Of a stretch of DNA of 64,000 bases, positions 36,802-47,827 are shown one piece after another. The translations under genes were made by a program, and so were the position numbers. Below the pieces are notes generated by a model. That model did no database searches, had not been told where the DNA came from, and worked only from the letters and a program-made list of their open reading frames with translations. The DNA is taken from assembly GCF_020166495.1 (NCBI RefSeq), contig NZ_JAINZS010000002.1:1-64000 (forward strand), in the 5' to 3' direction. Position 1 is the first letter of the stretch. Each line of letters begins with the position of its first letter. Origin of the DNA: Robertkochia aurantiaca. GTDB lineage: Bacteria > Bacteroidota > Bacteroidia > Flavobacteriales > Flavobacteriaceae.

Positions 36802-36877
36802 ATTATATGGAACGAATCAAGGTGTGATTTTATTGGTAAAAAAATAAATCTATAATTAACAGACCAAAAAATATACG

Positions 36878-36885
36878 TAAGTTTG
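36878..36885 (+). promoter_or_regulatory. Candidate -7 element for the LptD gene
   Basis: TAAGTTTG matches TAnnTTTG exactly. The expected transcript start is near 36890, 45 bases before the TTG start at 36935. No TTG at about -33 was found. Confidence 0.4.
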
Positions 36886-36934
36886 GCACGTTTTTAACCT
36901 GCCCAACCTCTGTACAAAAATAGGATTTAAAGCA

Positions 36935-39616
36935 TTGCAAGCAAATAAACCTAACATACTTTTAGCGCTGTGTCTGCTGTTAACGGGTTTCGTACTTAAG
37001 GCGCAGGAAACGCCTAAAAGAACGGAGCTTAACATCCGTTCAGAGAAAGACACGCTTGCCATTCCCGTTACTGCCCAACCCCTTACCACTGCTGTTCAGG
37101 ACACCACTGTACAAGACAGCATTCAGCAAGATACCCTGAAGCAGGGAATGATACAGGACCGCATAAAATACTTTGCCAAGGATTATATGCGCATGAGCCG
37201 AAAAGACAAAAAGATCTACCTCTATAACGAAGCAGAAGTATATTATCAGGAATACGAGCTCAAGGCGGGCATCATAGTGATCGATTATACCACCAATGAG
37301 GTGTATGCCGGTCGCATTAAGGATTCGGCCGGAAATTACACCCAGATCCCCTATTTTAAACAAGGGAACAATGTGGTGGAACCTGATTCGATCAGGTTTA
37401 ATTTCGACACCAAGAAGGCTCTTATCTTTAATTCCCGATCAGAACAGTCTGTAGGCGAAGTGATGAAGGTTTATGCCGAGACAGTCAAAAAGGAAAATGA
37501 CTCGGTTTACTTCCTGAGAGAGGGTCGGCTCACCACCTCTGAAGACACCGAAAACCCCGATTATTATATAAGGGTACGAAAAGGGAAGTTCGTCCCCAAG
37601 AAAAAGATTATCGCCGGTTTCAGCAATATGTACATCGCCGATGTACCCACACCTATCGCAGTACCTTTCGCTTATTTCCCCCTGGTACAATCGAATGCCA
37701 GTTCAGGTATCATCCTCCCTACTCCCGGACAATCGAACCTCAGAGGTTACTCGCTTCAGAACGGTGGATATTATTTTGCCCTTAGCGAGTACTTTGACCT
37801 GGCGCTGCTTGGAGATTATTATACCAATGGAAGTTACGGACTGAGAGTCGAAAGCAATTACGCCAAGCGTTACAAGTTCAGAGGGGGGTTACGGTTTCGG
37901 TATGAGAACCTGATCAACAGCCAACGAGGATTTCCTGATTACAGCCGAAGCACCATCTACAACATTCAGTGGAATCATAACCAGGATCCCAAAGCGAATC
38001 CAAACTCCAGGCTGGCAGCATCGGTGAACTTTGGTAGCAGCCAGTACTATCAGCAATCGGTCAACCAGCTGAACACCCCGAACTTCCTGAACAACACCCT
38101 GCAATCGTCGGTGTCTTATAACAAAACCTTCTCTGGCTACCCTATGGTCAACATGAATGTTACGTCATCGATCAGCCAGAATACACGAACACAATCGGTC
38201 AACCTTACCCTGCCCACCCTGCAGGCAAGTATGGAACGAATATTTCCATTTGCCAGCAGAACCGGCGCCAAACGGGGTATCATTCAAAACATCAACTTTC
38301 AGTATAACGGGCGTGGAGAAAATCGCATCAACACCGTTGATACCCTTTTGTTCAGGAAAGAGATGTTCGACGACGCAAGGGTCGGATTTCAACATTCGAT
38401 ACCGATCAGCACCAACTTCAAGTTGTTTAAGTATTTCAGCACCACGGTAGGTATGAACTATAATGAAGTCTGGCAAATAGAAACCATCAGGCGTGATGAT
38501 TACGATCAGGTACTCGACCGTGCCGTGATCGATACCGTTAGTGGGTTTGATCGTTTCGGTACCATGAACCTCAATGCCAGTCTAGGTACCACCTTATACG
38601 GTACATTCCTTTTCGGAGAAGATAAAAAGATACAAGCCATACGTCATACACTTCGTCCCAGTGTAAGTTACGGTTACACCCCCTCATATGAAGATCAGTA
38701 TTATGACGAATACGTAGACCAAAACGGCGTGGTTCAACAATACACCCGATTTGAGAACGGCTTGTTCGGCCGTCCCGGTCTCAATGAATCCAACAGTGTA
38801 TCCCTCTCTCTGTCTAACGTTTTCGAAGCAAAGGTAACCGATAAGGATACCACCAAGACTGAGCCTAAAAAGATTATGCTGCTCAATAACCTGAACTTCA
38901 GCACCGGTTATAATTTTGTAGCTGACTCCCTGAACTGGAATCCCGTTCGCATGAGTGGTAATACACAGTTCTTCGACAAGAAGATGAATGTGAACTTCAA
39001 TGCAACCCTCGACCCTTACGCCCTTGATGCCGCCGGTAACCGCATAGACATGCTGAATGTAAATAATGGCGGTAGCTTATTCAGGCTGTCCAATGCTAAT
39101 ATGAACGTGAGTTATTCACTTAACAGCAAATCCTTTCAGGGAGGTGCAGATGAAGTAGACAATACTCAAAGTGGAGGCCGTGACGATGATTTGTTCGGAA
39201 GATCACAGGATTTCAGCGACCGAAGAACCTTTTTAGATGAAGAGGAAGATGAATCTGCCACCGAATCCTCCGCCTATAATTCAGCTATCCCGTGGGATCT
39301 GCGGTTAGCCTATTCCCTCACCTACAGCAATAACCGAAGGCAAAGCGAGATCACCAATAACTCCCTGATGTTCTCCGGTAACGTAAAGCTTACACCCCAG
39401 TGGGATGTAGGTATTTCGTCAGGATACGATTTTAAACAAAAGGGATTTACCTACACGCAATTGCGGTTTCGCAGAGATATGAAGAGTTGGGTAATGAACT
39501 TCAACTGGGTACCCTTCAGCACCCGGGCATCATGGTTTTTCTTTATTGGGATCAAATCTTCGATGCTCAGCGATATCAAATGGGAGCAAAGAAGAGAACC
39601 TGACAGAAGGCTGTAG
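36935..39616 (+). CDS. LptD-like LPS assembly outer membrane protein
   Basis: An 893-residue outer membrane barrel related to LptD of Bacteroidota, the protein that inserts lipopolysaccharide in the outer leaflet. It has a signal peptide (LLALCLLLTGFVLKAQ), an OstA/jellyroll-like part (about residues 80-250, YLYNEAEVYYQEYELKAGII) and a long beta-barrel to the C-terminus, with many aromatic-alternating strands. It ends with the WFFFIGIKSSMLSDIKW segment. The start is TTG at 36935. No ATG lies between the last upstream stop (36878) and the signal peptide, and a -7 promoter match lies at 36878. RidA follows after 37 bases. Confidence 0.85.
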   Translation: MQANKPNILLALCLLLTGFVLKAQETPKRTELNIRSEKDTLAIPVTAQPLTTAVQDTTVQDSIQQDTLKQGMIQDRIKYFAKDYMRMSRKDKKIYLYNEAEVYYQEYELKAGIIVIDYTTNEVYAGRIKDSAGNYTQIPYFKQGNNVVEPDSIRFNFDTKKALIFNSRSEQSVGEVMKVYAETVKKENDSVYFLREGRLTTSEDTENPDYYIRVRKGKFVPKKKIIAGFSNMYIADVPTPIAVPFAYFPLVQSNASSGIILPTPGQSNLRGYSLQNGGYYFALSEYFDLALLGDYYTNGSYGLRVESNYAKRYKFRGGLRFRYENLINSQRGFPDYSRSTIYNIQWNHNQDPKANPNSRLAASVNFGSSQYYQQSVNQLNTPNFLNNTLQSSVSYNKTFSGYPMVNMNVTSSISQNTRTQSVNLTLPTLQASMERIFPFASRTGAKRGIIQNINFQYNGRGENRINTVDTLLFRKEMFDDARVGFQHSIPISTNFKLFKYFSTTVGMNYNEVWQIETIRRDDYDQVLDRAVIDTVSGFDRFGTMNLNASLGTTLYGTFLFGEDKKIQAIRHTLRPSVSYGYTPSYEDQYYDEYVDQNGVVQQYTRFENGLFGRPGLNESNSVSLSLSNVFEAKVTDKDTTKTEPKKIMLLNNLNFSTGYNFVADSLNWNPVRMSGNTQFFDKKMNVNFNATLDPYALDAAGNRIDMLNVNNGGSLFRLSNANMNVSYSLNSKSFQGGADEVDNTQSGGRDDDLFGRSQDFSDRRTFLDEEEDESATESSAYNSAIPWDLRLAYSLTYSNNRRQSEITNNSLMFSGNVKLTPQWDVGISSGYDFKQKGFTYTQLRFRRDMKSWVMNFNWVPFSTRASWFFFIGIKSSMLSDIKWEQRREPDRRL

Positions 39617-39653
39617 CCCCTGTTTAGATACATAACCAATTAACCCATATAAT

Positions 39654-40034
39654 ATGAAAAAGGTCATTAAAAGCCAGAAAGCCCCGGCTCCGTTAGGACC
39701 CTACAACCAGGCTATTCTCAGTGGAAACACGCTTTACCTTTCGGGGCAGGTCGGTATCGATCCCGCTAAGGGAGAAGTTGTTCCCGGTGGCGTTACCAGG
39801 GAAGCCGAACAGGTAATGAAGAACCTGCAGGCCGTTTTGGAGGAAGCAGGTTACAGCTTTCAGGATGTGGTTAAAACATCCATCTTTCTCAAAGACATGA
39901 ATGACTTTACCAAAGTTAACGAGGTTTACGGAAGTTATTTCGATGAAGATACAGCTCCTGCCAGAGAAACGGTAGAAGTCGCCAACCTTCCCAAATTCGT
40001 ACACGTAGAGATCAGTATGATCGCAGTAAAATAA
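39654..40034 (+). CDS. RidA-family reactive intermediate deaminase
   Basis: A 126-residue protein that hydrolyses enamine/imine intermediates formed by pyridoxal enzymes such as threonine dehydratase. Family hallmarks are IKSQKAPAPLGPYNQAI at the N-terminus, LSGQVGIDP, the Arg in APARETVEVANLP (about residue 105) and VHVEISMIAVK at the end. The conserved Arg that binds the substrate carboxylate is present. Homotrimer expected. It ends at a strong terminator. Confidence 0.93.
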   Translation: MKKVIKSQKAPAPLGPYNQAILSGNTLYLSGQVGIDPAKGEVVPGGVTREAEQVMKNLQAVLEEAGYSFQDVVKTSIFLKDMNDFTKVNEVYGSYFDEDTAPARETVEVANLPKFVHVEISMIAVK

Positions 40035-40071
40035 AAAAACCGGCCTGTTTAGAAACAGGCCGGTTTTTTTT
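40035..40071. terminator. Bidirectional terminator between RidA and kinase genes
   Basis: AACCGGCCTGTTT and AAACAGGCCGGTT form a perfect 13-bp stem with a two-base loop, with A- and T-runs on both sides. It serves two convergent genes. Confidence 0.9.
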
Positions 40072-40090
40072 AGATTCTTATTTTCGATTA

Positions 40091-40957
40091 TCAGGCAAAC
40101 AATTCCTTATGATAATCGACGAGTCCGTCAATAGGTCTTCTCAATACCTTACCTAACTTAAGGTTTTGCTCTTCGAGCATTTCCCTGAGCTCAGCCTGCA
40201 GATAAAAAGAAATACTACCTACAAAATGCACCGGCACTTCGCGGGCCTGAGGGTACTGAAGAATATAATTCTGTATAAACAAACGCATGCCCTTTTTGAT
40301 CAGCGCCTGCGCGTATTCTTCATCCTTATTCTGGATAAGGAACCGGGCAAAAGTGGCCAGAAAGGTGTTAGGGTTCGGCATTTTATACAGATGATTCTTA
40401 ATGTGATCTTCGTCTAAATCATACTCTCTGGCAAATTTCGCAGCCAGCTTAGGCGGAATCTTATGGAAATAATAATCCCGCAATAACTGCCTTCCGAAAT
40501 AATTTCCGCTGCAGTCATCCATCAGAATATAACCCAGTGAAACCACCTTTTGCATGAGTTCGGTACCATCCCAGAAACTGCAATTCGATCCGGTACCCAA
40601 TATGCATACTATGGCTGGTTCTTCGGCATTTATAGTGGCATAAATAGCCGCATACGTATCTTCTTTTACAGAAATACTGGCATGAACAAAATAGTCTTTG
40701 AATATTCCTTTCAGGAAATCGCGCATACGCTGAGTTCCACAACCTGCTCCATAAAAATACAGCTGTGTAACTTCTTTACGATGTTTATACAATTCGAAGT
40801 TATTGGTGAGTCGCTCAACAATAATCTCTTCGGTTAATACCTCAGGGCTTAACCCCAGGGTCTGGGTCATAAAAATTCGGTTTCCCTCTTCGTCCAGAGC
40901 GATCCAGTCTGCTTTAGTAGCACCGCTATCTACAATAAGAATCATAGGCTTTTCCAT
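40091..40957 (-). CDS. BadF/BadG-type ATPase, probable N-acetylglucosamine kinase
   Basis: A 288-residue ASKHA-fold kinase. The phosphate-1 loop is MILIVDSGATKADWIALDE at the start. The phosphate-2 region is CILGTGSNCSFWDG near residue 118, followed by GYILMDDCSGNYFGRQLL near residue 145. Length and motifs match the eukaryotic-type N-acetylglucosamine kinase group common in Bacteroidota; the substrate is inferred, not shown. It follows gap by 60 bases with a small hairpin between them, suggesting it belongs to the pfkA-gap unit or is separately adjusted. Confidence 0.8.
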   Translation of the reverse strand: MEKPMILIVDSGATKADWIALDEEGNRIFMTQTLGLSPEVLTEEIIVERLTNNFELYKHRKEVTQLYFYGAGCGTQRMRDFLKGIFKDYFVHASISVKEDTYAAIYATINAEEPAIVCILGTGSNCSFWDGTELMQKVVSLGYILMDDCSGNYFGRQLLRDYYFHKIPPKLAAKFAREYDLDEDHIKNHLYKMPNPNTFLATFARFLIQNKDEEYAQALIKKGMRLFIQNYILQYPQAREVPVHFVGSISFYLQAELREMLEEQNLKLGKVLRRPIDGLVDYHKELFA

Positions 40958-40968
40958 TTAACAGCGAA

Positions 40969-40988
40969 TTCCTGCCCGAAAGCAGGAA
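40969..40988 (-). promoter_or_regulatory. Short hairpin between gap and kinase genes
   Basis: TTCCTGC and GCAGGAA form a 7-bp stem with a six-base loop, 12 bases before the kinase start. It has no T-run, so it is more likely an mRNA stability or processing element than a terminator. Confidence 0.3.
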
Positions 40989-41017
40989 CTCCTGTCTTAA
41001 TTGTTACTTTTAAAGAT

Positions 41018-42022
<1,005 letters not shown>

Positions 42023-42044
42023 CTAAATATTAAATTTTAAAGAT

Positions 42045-43031
42045 TTATGTTGTCATTATTTCAGAAACACGTATCAACTCTTTGTTGATCTCCGTCTTTC
42101 CTTTGACCGCCTTATCCAAAGGAGTCAGATTAATTTTATCATTCTTGATGCCTACCATGAGATTCGATTGGCCATCCATAAGGGTCTCAACCGCTTTCAC
42201 GCCCATTCGACTGGCAAGCACCCTGTCGAAACAGGTTGGGGTACCCCCTCGCTGTACGTGCCCCAGAACGGTTACCCTTATATCATAAAAGGGCATTTCT
42301 GATTCCACTTTCTGAGCCAGTTCGAATACATTCTCTCCGGTCTTATCACCTTCTGCGACCACGACTATAGAAGAGGTTTTCCCTGACTTACGGCTTCTTT
42401 TCAATGATTCCATCAGCCGGTCAAAGCCCAGATTTTCCTCCGGAATAAGGATCTCTTCTGCTCCTGCCCCAACACCTGCGTTCAGAGCTATGTGTCCTGC
42501 ATCACGCCCCATCACTTCTATAAAGAAGAGCCTGTCATGAGAGCTGGCCGTGTCCCTGATGCGGTCAATGGCATCTACCACCGTATTGAGAGCCGTATCA
42601 TATCCAAGCGTAAAATTCGTTCCGTAGATATCATTATCGATAGTACCCGGTATTCCGATAACCGGAAAACCGAACTCCTGGTTAAAGATCATTCCTCCGG
42701 TAAACGTACCGTCACCCCCAATCAGTACGAGAGCATCAATTTCATTGTTCACCAGGTGATCATAGGCCTTTTTACGGCCTTCCTTGGTTCTGAAATCTTT
42801 GGAACGGGCAGATTTCAGAAACGTACCACCACGGTTGATAATATTCTTAACACTTCTCGCATTCAATTCTTCCATATCTCCTTCGATCAGCCCCTGGTAT
42901 CCTCTGTAAATTCCTACACAGGTGATCTTATGAAAAGCACAGGCGCGAACCACTGATCTGATGGCAGCATTCATTCCGGGAGCGTCTCCTCCCGAGGTCA
43001 TAACCCCAATTTTTTTAAGGCTTTTTGGCAT
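42045..43031 (-). CDS. pfkA: ATP-dependent 6-phosphofructokinase
   Basis: A 328-residue bacterial-type phosphofructokinase. ATP and substrate motifs are VMTSGGDAPGMNAAIR, GGDGTFTGGM and GIPGTIDNDIYGTNFT, with the catalytic Asp in the last. VLGHVQRGGTPTCFDR forms the fructose-6-phosphate and effector area. The Gly in GGDGT favours ATP over pyrophosphate. It is first in the pfkA-gap unit with a promoter match just upstream. Length fits the 320-residue class. Confidence 0.96.
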   Translation of the reverse strand: MPKSLKKIGVMTSGGDAPGMNAAIRSVVRACAFHKITCVGIYRGYQGLIEGDMEELNARSVKNIINRGGTFLKSARSKDFRTKEGRKKAYDHLVNNEIDALVLIGGDGTFTGGMIFNQEFGFPVIGIPGTIDNDIYGTNFTLGYDTALNTVVDAIDRIRDTASSHDRLFFIEVMGRDAGHIALNAGVGAGAEEILIPEENLGFDRLMESLKRSRKSGKTSSIVVVAEGDKTGENVFELAQKVESEMPFYDIRVTVLGHVQRGGTPTCFDRVLASRMGVKAVETLMDGQSNLMVGIKNDKINLTPLDKAVKGKTEINKELIRVSEIMTT

Positions 43032-43052
43032 CTATTTTTTGTTTAAGCTTCG

Positions 43053-43085
43053 TAAAGCTACCAAAGAAAATTCAATTATATCAAA
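43053..43085 (-). promoter_or_regulatory. Bacteroidota-type promoter for pfkA-gap
   Basis: On the minus strand TTTG (43085-43082), 21 bases, TAGCTTTA (43060-43053) matches TTTG and seven of eight positions of TAnnTTTG. The expected start is near 43047, giving a leader of about 16 bases. Confidence 0.45.
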
Positions 43086-43300
43086 TTGAAATCCCGAAAA
43101 TTATGACAATCGGAATTTCAATCGTTTTCGTTTCAAAAAAAATTTTTCAGGGGCAGAAAAAACGGCACGGAAAAGGAAAAAACAGGGATTTTACCGTTTT
43201 AAAAACGAGTGATAAGATACAAAAAAAGCTATGATTTAATTGTGGCGAAAACTTCTCACCAAATGACTTAATTAACTGTCAGAAAAGCATGATCTGAAGG

Positions 43301-46300
43301 CTAAAGATCGTTATCATTTTCAGCGCCTCCCTTTTCCTCAGAATTGATCTTTACCAATCCGTTACCGAAACTTTTTTGTTTCTGAGGGGTCTTGGATATC
43401 CCCGGTAACCCTTCCTGCTCTTCTTCCTGCTTTCCAAAAAGCTTTCTGAGCAGTTCCCTGAAAGTATCGAAATCGACCTCATAAGAAAGACCTACGCCCT
43501 GGGTATACCCCTGTTGCTGGGCAAAGAACTGGGTGATCTCATTCTCCCGGTTGAAAATGGTTGCCCTCAGTGTCCCGTCTTCATTAAGCAATATCTGTAC
43601 CTCGACATTTCCGGCTACCACACTTTCAGAGACTCCGCCTATCGGCATTCCTATCTTACCATTGATCAGCACGCGATCACTGATCTGAGTAGAAACGGTC
43701 ACCCCAAGACGGTCTTCGGTTACAAAGTCCTGCTCCGGGTTGCGCTCACCTACCTCATAAGACACCCCTACATCGAACTTACCATCTCCTGAATTCAATA
43801 TATCGTTAAACATGCTCGATGCTGTTTGTGCCAGGTTACCGGTCAGGGCCTGGTTTCCGATACTGAACTCATTGATGAAGGTACCCTGTGACAGCAGTGA
43901 AAAAACCTGGAGTTCTCTTTTGGTCTCATCTTCCAGTCGATACTGTAATTCTGAATTGGTAACAGCAGATGCAGTCGGGAATTCGATCTGATATTCGAAC
44001 CTGGGTTGCATAAGCTCACCCATCATATGAATCCTTACCTCGGTTTCTATCTTCCGGGTATATTGCGCATTGTCAAGCAGTACCGACGGGTTTGCGTTCA
44101 AGGAATACTGCGCCCAGATATCGACATTAGCTCCCAGCGGATCTCCTTCCCATACAATACTTCCGTTGGGAAGCACTTTGAAGGTCTTATCGATAATACC
44201 TCCGTACTTAAAGTTATATTGCCCGTCGAAGGTCAAAAAGTCTCCCCACATTCTGAATTTCCCGTTGGTGTTCACCTCGATCAGCAGGTTCCCTGCACCG
44301 CTTCCCCTCAGGGAGCTGCCTGTCTTTTGATCAACTACGATCTCGATATCGGCTTCCGGGGTTACATCCAGGTCGAATTGCATCTCCAGTCCCTGCACTT
44401 CTGCGAGTTGTCTTTTTCCATTGCCGTTTTCGGCATCGGTCTTATCGATGAAGTTTATATAAGAAAAATCCCCGATAGAGGTCTCGTCACTGATCGGAAT
44501 CTTAAATACGGTTCCTTTTTCAGTACTGGCTGTTACCTCGATATTGATCAGTTCATCGGTTTGTCCGTAAATTTTTGAAGTCCCGCTTATAAAGCCTGTT
44601 CCGTAATATAGGGAGTTTTCTTCCTGCTCTGTATTCAATACCAGAAAACGGTCGCCCAGGGTATTGAAATCAAGGTCCAGGTACCAGTCGGTAAAGTAGT
44701 CATGCGTGATCACCCCCAAAAGATTTGCCTGTGTTTTATACTCGGTATCTGTAAGGGTGACATTATTAAAAACAATTGATTGTGAATTCAGAATAATATT
44801 TGCTCCCTGATTAAAGGCCACATCGAGATTGAGATACGGTATACGTAACCCTGCATCCTGCAGGCTGAGGGACCCATTGATATCGGGATTATTGATAGGG
44901 CCTTTCACTACAAAATTACCACTCGCATAACCACGAAGCTGATCTAATACCTCTCCGCCCAGCGGACTGAAAGGCTCAAGGTTCATATCCTGCATTTTTC
45001 CCTGCAGGCTGAAGTTCGATTCCTGGTTGCGGTAATTTATATCTCCGAAAATGTTAAGTACTTCCTTGTTATTCCTGACTATTTTGGTGTTGACACCATA
45101 ATTTCTCAGGTTGTCGTTTCCAAAGATTGAAAGGAAGAAATTCCCCAGTACCACATCATTTACCGCAAAATCGGTGATCTTTACATTAGAAGAGGGGTAA
45201 TAGTTCGTATTCTGTTGCAGGATATTCAGGTAACCGTCTACCGTACCGCGCATGTCAAGACTGTCTATGGCCGGAGTGATATTTTGTAATTCCACCTTTT
45301 CGAATTCCAGGTCTATATCTTTATAGGTGGTATCGATAAGGGTACCTTCGAGCCTGATTTCCTCATTCTTGTAATTCATGACTACCTGCTCGATATTAAT
45401 GGTATCGAGAGAGTTATCAAAGATTACTTTATTCTGTCGGTTATTATTCTCATTGATGATCCATTCATGACCTTTAAAGCTCAGCTCAGAACGCTTCAAT
45501 CCGATCACCGACTGCCGCTTTTCGGTAAAGGTGTGATAGAAGTTAAGGCTATACCTGTCGTCGTACTCCTCCCCTCCCTTGAATTCGGTGCGGAAGAAAA
45601 GGGTATCCTTGATCTTAGTGTTTATCAAACTGAAATTTGAAACATCGTATACATTGCTCTTTATCTCAGATACCTCTACGTATGTATTAAATAGCGGATT
45701 CTTGTTGTCAACATTCAGGTTAATGTTTTCGAAAACATTGCCATAGGCATCGATGAGCGGAGATCTGAAGGTGAGTTTAAAGTCGCCTTCATCAGCCTCC
45801 ATACTTCCCCTGATGAAGGTATTGCTCCCAAATTCGATCTCGGGAAAGAACACCTCTACGATCTTATTATATATCTTCAGATTGAAGTCCAGGTTTTGTC
45901 CCGGAGTAATTTTATAAGGATCATAATTGGTATAAATGCTACCAACGGAGTTCATCACCAGTTTATCGATCTCTCCGATCTTAAAGACCCCTCTAACATA
46001 ACCGGTGATAATATCGGGTGAATTTACCTCTATCACCCTTTCCTCCCCCTCAAATCGCGAGCTTATAGAGAAATCTTCAAAATAGAAAGTATCATCTTCG
46101 TTGGTATACTGGGTATTGCTAAAGTTCAGTTCCCCTCTGAAGTTATCGATGCTGCTGCCCTGGGCGTTCATTTGTATTCTACCCTGAAATACCGCCAGGC
46201 TGTCCCTTTTGAATAAATTTAGCGTATTCAGTTCTATTCGATTCACATCGGCAACGAAATTGAATTCATTATTTTCTCCTGAAAGATCAGCAAGCCCCTC

Positions 46301-47737
46301 GAAATCCACATCGAAATTCTCATCTCCTGCGGTAAGTTTCCCGTCAAAAAGCTGATCTTTTATCACTCCCGAAACCCTGATGTCATTATATTCATAGCCA
46401 TTATAATTCAGCTTGAAGATCTTCCCGATCACCTCGGTGTTCAGTGTATTTTTATTAAAGCCTTTTCCGTCAACATCGACGTCAAGTGTGGTGGTTCCCA
46501 AAGCTGAACTTTCTATATAGCCTCCCAGGTCAAAATCGTTAAGAGAAAGGAAGCCTTTGTAGGAGGCCTGGTCGATATTATCGATATTGGTCAGGGTAAT
46601 ATCTGAATAAGCATTACCCAAGGCAGTTTTTAATTCAACCTTGGAATAGATTTTTTCAGTCGTGAGGTCTATTCTTCCTCCGAGATTGAATTGTCCGAAT
46701 CGCTCAAAGGTGGAAGGCAGTGTATTACCCAGCAGATTGGGCATTAAACTGACCAGCTGTGAATAATTGGAACTAATATTCTGTATTCTGGCATCCATCC
46801 TGAAGCGGTCATTATTCTCGATCAGGTTCTTGAAATAAAAATCACCCTTCACAGATGTGTTTTCAGAGCGCAGGGAAACATCTTCCAGATTCAGATCATT
46901 GAGTACCCCTGAGAATGATGCAGACATATCGACCTTTCTCCTTGTACCGAATTCACTATAGAATTTATTGAGTTCATTCAATGATAAGGTGCTGTTCTCA
47001 AAACGCCCGTCAATCTTCACCTTGTTGATGAAATCAGCAAAATCTTCACGATTGTAGTTAAAATGTATATAGCCATTTACTTCAGACTCCGGAGTTTCCA
47101 ACTTCAGTGAATCGATCTTCATAGCCTCTTTTGAATAGGTAAAGGAGGCCTGAAGGTGTTCCATGGTAACCCCCCTGGCGGTTTCGAAAGCGAGATCTCT
47201 GATATCAAGACTTACATTAGGTCCTTCAATTCTGAAATCATCGGCAGCAGCGGTGATCTGTTCAAGTCCCAATAGCCGGGCATTTTCTTTATTCTTATCG
47301 ATCATCAGGAAGCGGCCGGATTGTATCTCGATACTACTGGCGGTCATGACAAAGGGTTCTCCGGTAGACTCTCCGCTGTCAAGTTTTTCGACAAAGACAT
47401 CCAGGTTGGAATTATTCTCCCCTTCATATGTTGTGATGTTGAGGTACAGGTCATGCCCTTCGATATCGCCGAAGCTCAGATCCCCTCTGGCGATATCCTT
47501 CAGATTCAAAAGGGAGGTGTTAAGCCTGCTGGCATAAATCAAAGTGTCACCCTGATAGTCTTCAATGTAAACCTTTCTCAGGCTTACATCTCCAAGAAAT
47601 AAAGAGATATAAACATCTTCAACCTGAATTTTAGTATTGTAGGTCTCGTTCAGCCAGGTGGTAAGTTTATTGGCAATGCCGTTTTGTACCGGAGGAAGCG
47701 ACAGAAATACCCCGGTGATCAAAAAGATCCCGATCAA
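43301..47737 (-). CDS. TamB/DUF490-family translocation and assembly protein
   Basis: A protein of at least 1478 residues that spans the periplasm as a long beta-taco groove. Family members support outer membrane protein assembly or phospholipid transport. A membrane anchor is at the N-terminus (GIFLITGVFLSLPPVQN), then repeated beta-strand sequence. The diagnostic C-terminal domain (about residues 1100-1420) includes LRGSGAGNLLIEVNTNGKF and WEGDPLGANVDIWAQYS. The called start is TTG at 47737, but the frame stays open to 47785 and encodes a basic stretch (RKLRKILFRTF) that looks like the cytoplasmic end of the anchor. The true start is probably upstream and non-ATG. It is divergent from tsaD. 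Confidence 0.88.
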   Translation of the reverse strand: MIGIFLITGVFLSLPPVQNGIANKLTTWLNETYNTKIQVEDVYISLFLGDVSLRKVYIEDYQGDTLIYASRLNTSLLNLKDIARGDLSFGDIEGHDLYLNITTYEGENNSNLDVFVEKLDSGESTGEPFVMTASSIEIQSGRFLMIDKNKENARLLGLEQITAAADDFRIEGPNVSLDIRDLAFETARGVTMEHLQASFTYSKEAMKIDSLKLETPESEVNGYIHFNYNREDFADFINKVKIDGRFENSTLSLNELNKFYSEFGTRRKVDMSASFSGVLNDLNLEDVSLRSENTSVKGDFYFKNLIENNDRFRMDARIQNISSNYSQLVSLMPNLLGNTLPSTFERFGQFNLGGRIDLTTEKIYSKVELKTALGNAYSDITLTNIDNIDQASYKGFLSLNDFDLGGYIESSALGTTTLDVDVDGKGFNKNTLNTEVIGKIFKLNYNGYEYNDIRVSGVIKDQLFDGKLTAGDENFDVDFEGLADLSGENNEFNFVADVNRIELNTLNLFKRDSLAVFQGRIQMNAQGSSIDNFRGELNFSNTQYTNEDDTFYFEDFSISSRFEGEERVIEVNSPDIITGYVRGVFKIGEIDKLVMNSVGSIYTNYDPYKITPGQNLDFNLKIYNKIVEVFFPEIEFGSNTFIRGSMEADEGDFKLTFRSPLIDAYGNVFENINLNVDNKNPLFNTYVEVSEIKSNVYDVSNFSLINTKIKDTLFFRTEFKGGEEYDDRYSLNFYHTFTEKRQSVIGLKRSELSFKGHEWIINENNNRQNKVIFDNSLDTINIEQVVMNYKNEEIRLEGTLIDTTYKDIDLEFEKVELQNITPAIDSLDMRGTVDGYLNILQQNTNYYPSSNVKITDFAVNDVVLGNFFLSIFGNDNLRNYGVNTKIVRNNKEVLNIFGDINYRNQESNFSLQGKMQDMNLEPFSPLGGEVLDQLRGYASGNFVVKGPINNPDINGSLSLQDAGLRIPYLNLDVAFNQGANIILNSQSIVFNNVTLTDTEYKTQANLLGVITHDYFTDWYLDLDFNTLGDRFLVLNTEQEENSLYYGTGFISGTSKIYGQTDELINIEVTASTEKGTVFKIPISDETSIGDFSYINFIDKTDAENGNGKRQLAEVQGLEMQFDLDVTPEADIEIVVDQKTGSSLRGSGAGNLLIEVNTNGKFRMWGDFLTFDGQYNFKYGGIIDKTFKVLPNGSIVWEGDPLGANVDIWAQYSLNANPSVLLDNAQYTRKIETEVRIHMMGELMQPRFEYQIEFPTASAVTNSELQYRLEDETKRELQVFSLLSQGTFINEFSIGNQALTGNLAQTASSMFNDILNSGDGKFDVGVSYEVGERNPEQDFVTEDRLGVTVSTQISDRVLINGKIGMPIGGVSESVVAGNVEVQILLNEDGTLRATIFNRENEITQFFAQQQGYTQGVGLSYEVDFDTFRELLRKLFGKQEEEQEGLPGISKTPQKQKSFGNGLVKINSEEKGGAENDNDL

Positions 47738-47793
47738 TACCAGGAAGGTCCTAAATAATATTTTTCTTAATTTCCGGATAGGCCTTTAAATTA

Positions 47794-47801
47794 TAACTTT
47801 G
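47794..47801 (+). promoter_or_regulatory. Candidate -7 element for tsaD
   Basis: TAACTTTG matches TAnnTTTG exactly, 26 bases before the ATG at 47828. No TTG at the usual distance. Confidence 0.35.
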
Positions 47802-47827
47802 CAGTCAATTTTCGTTCCAAAGATAAG

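Noticed and set aside
44006-44578. 190-codon plus-strand frame inside the TamB-like gene
   Set aside because: It is antisense to the conserved C-terminal TamB domain with no motif of its own.
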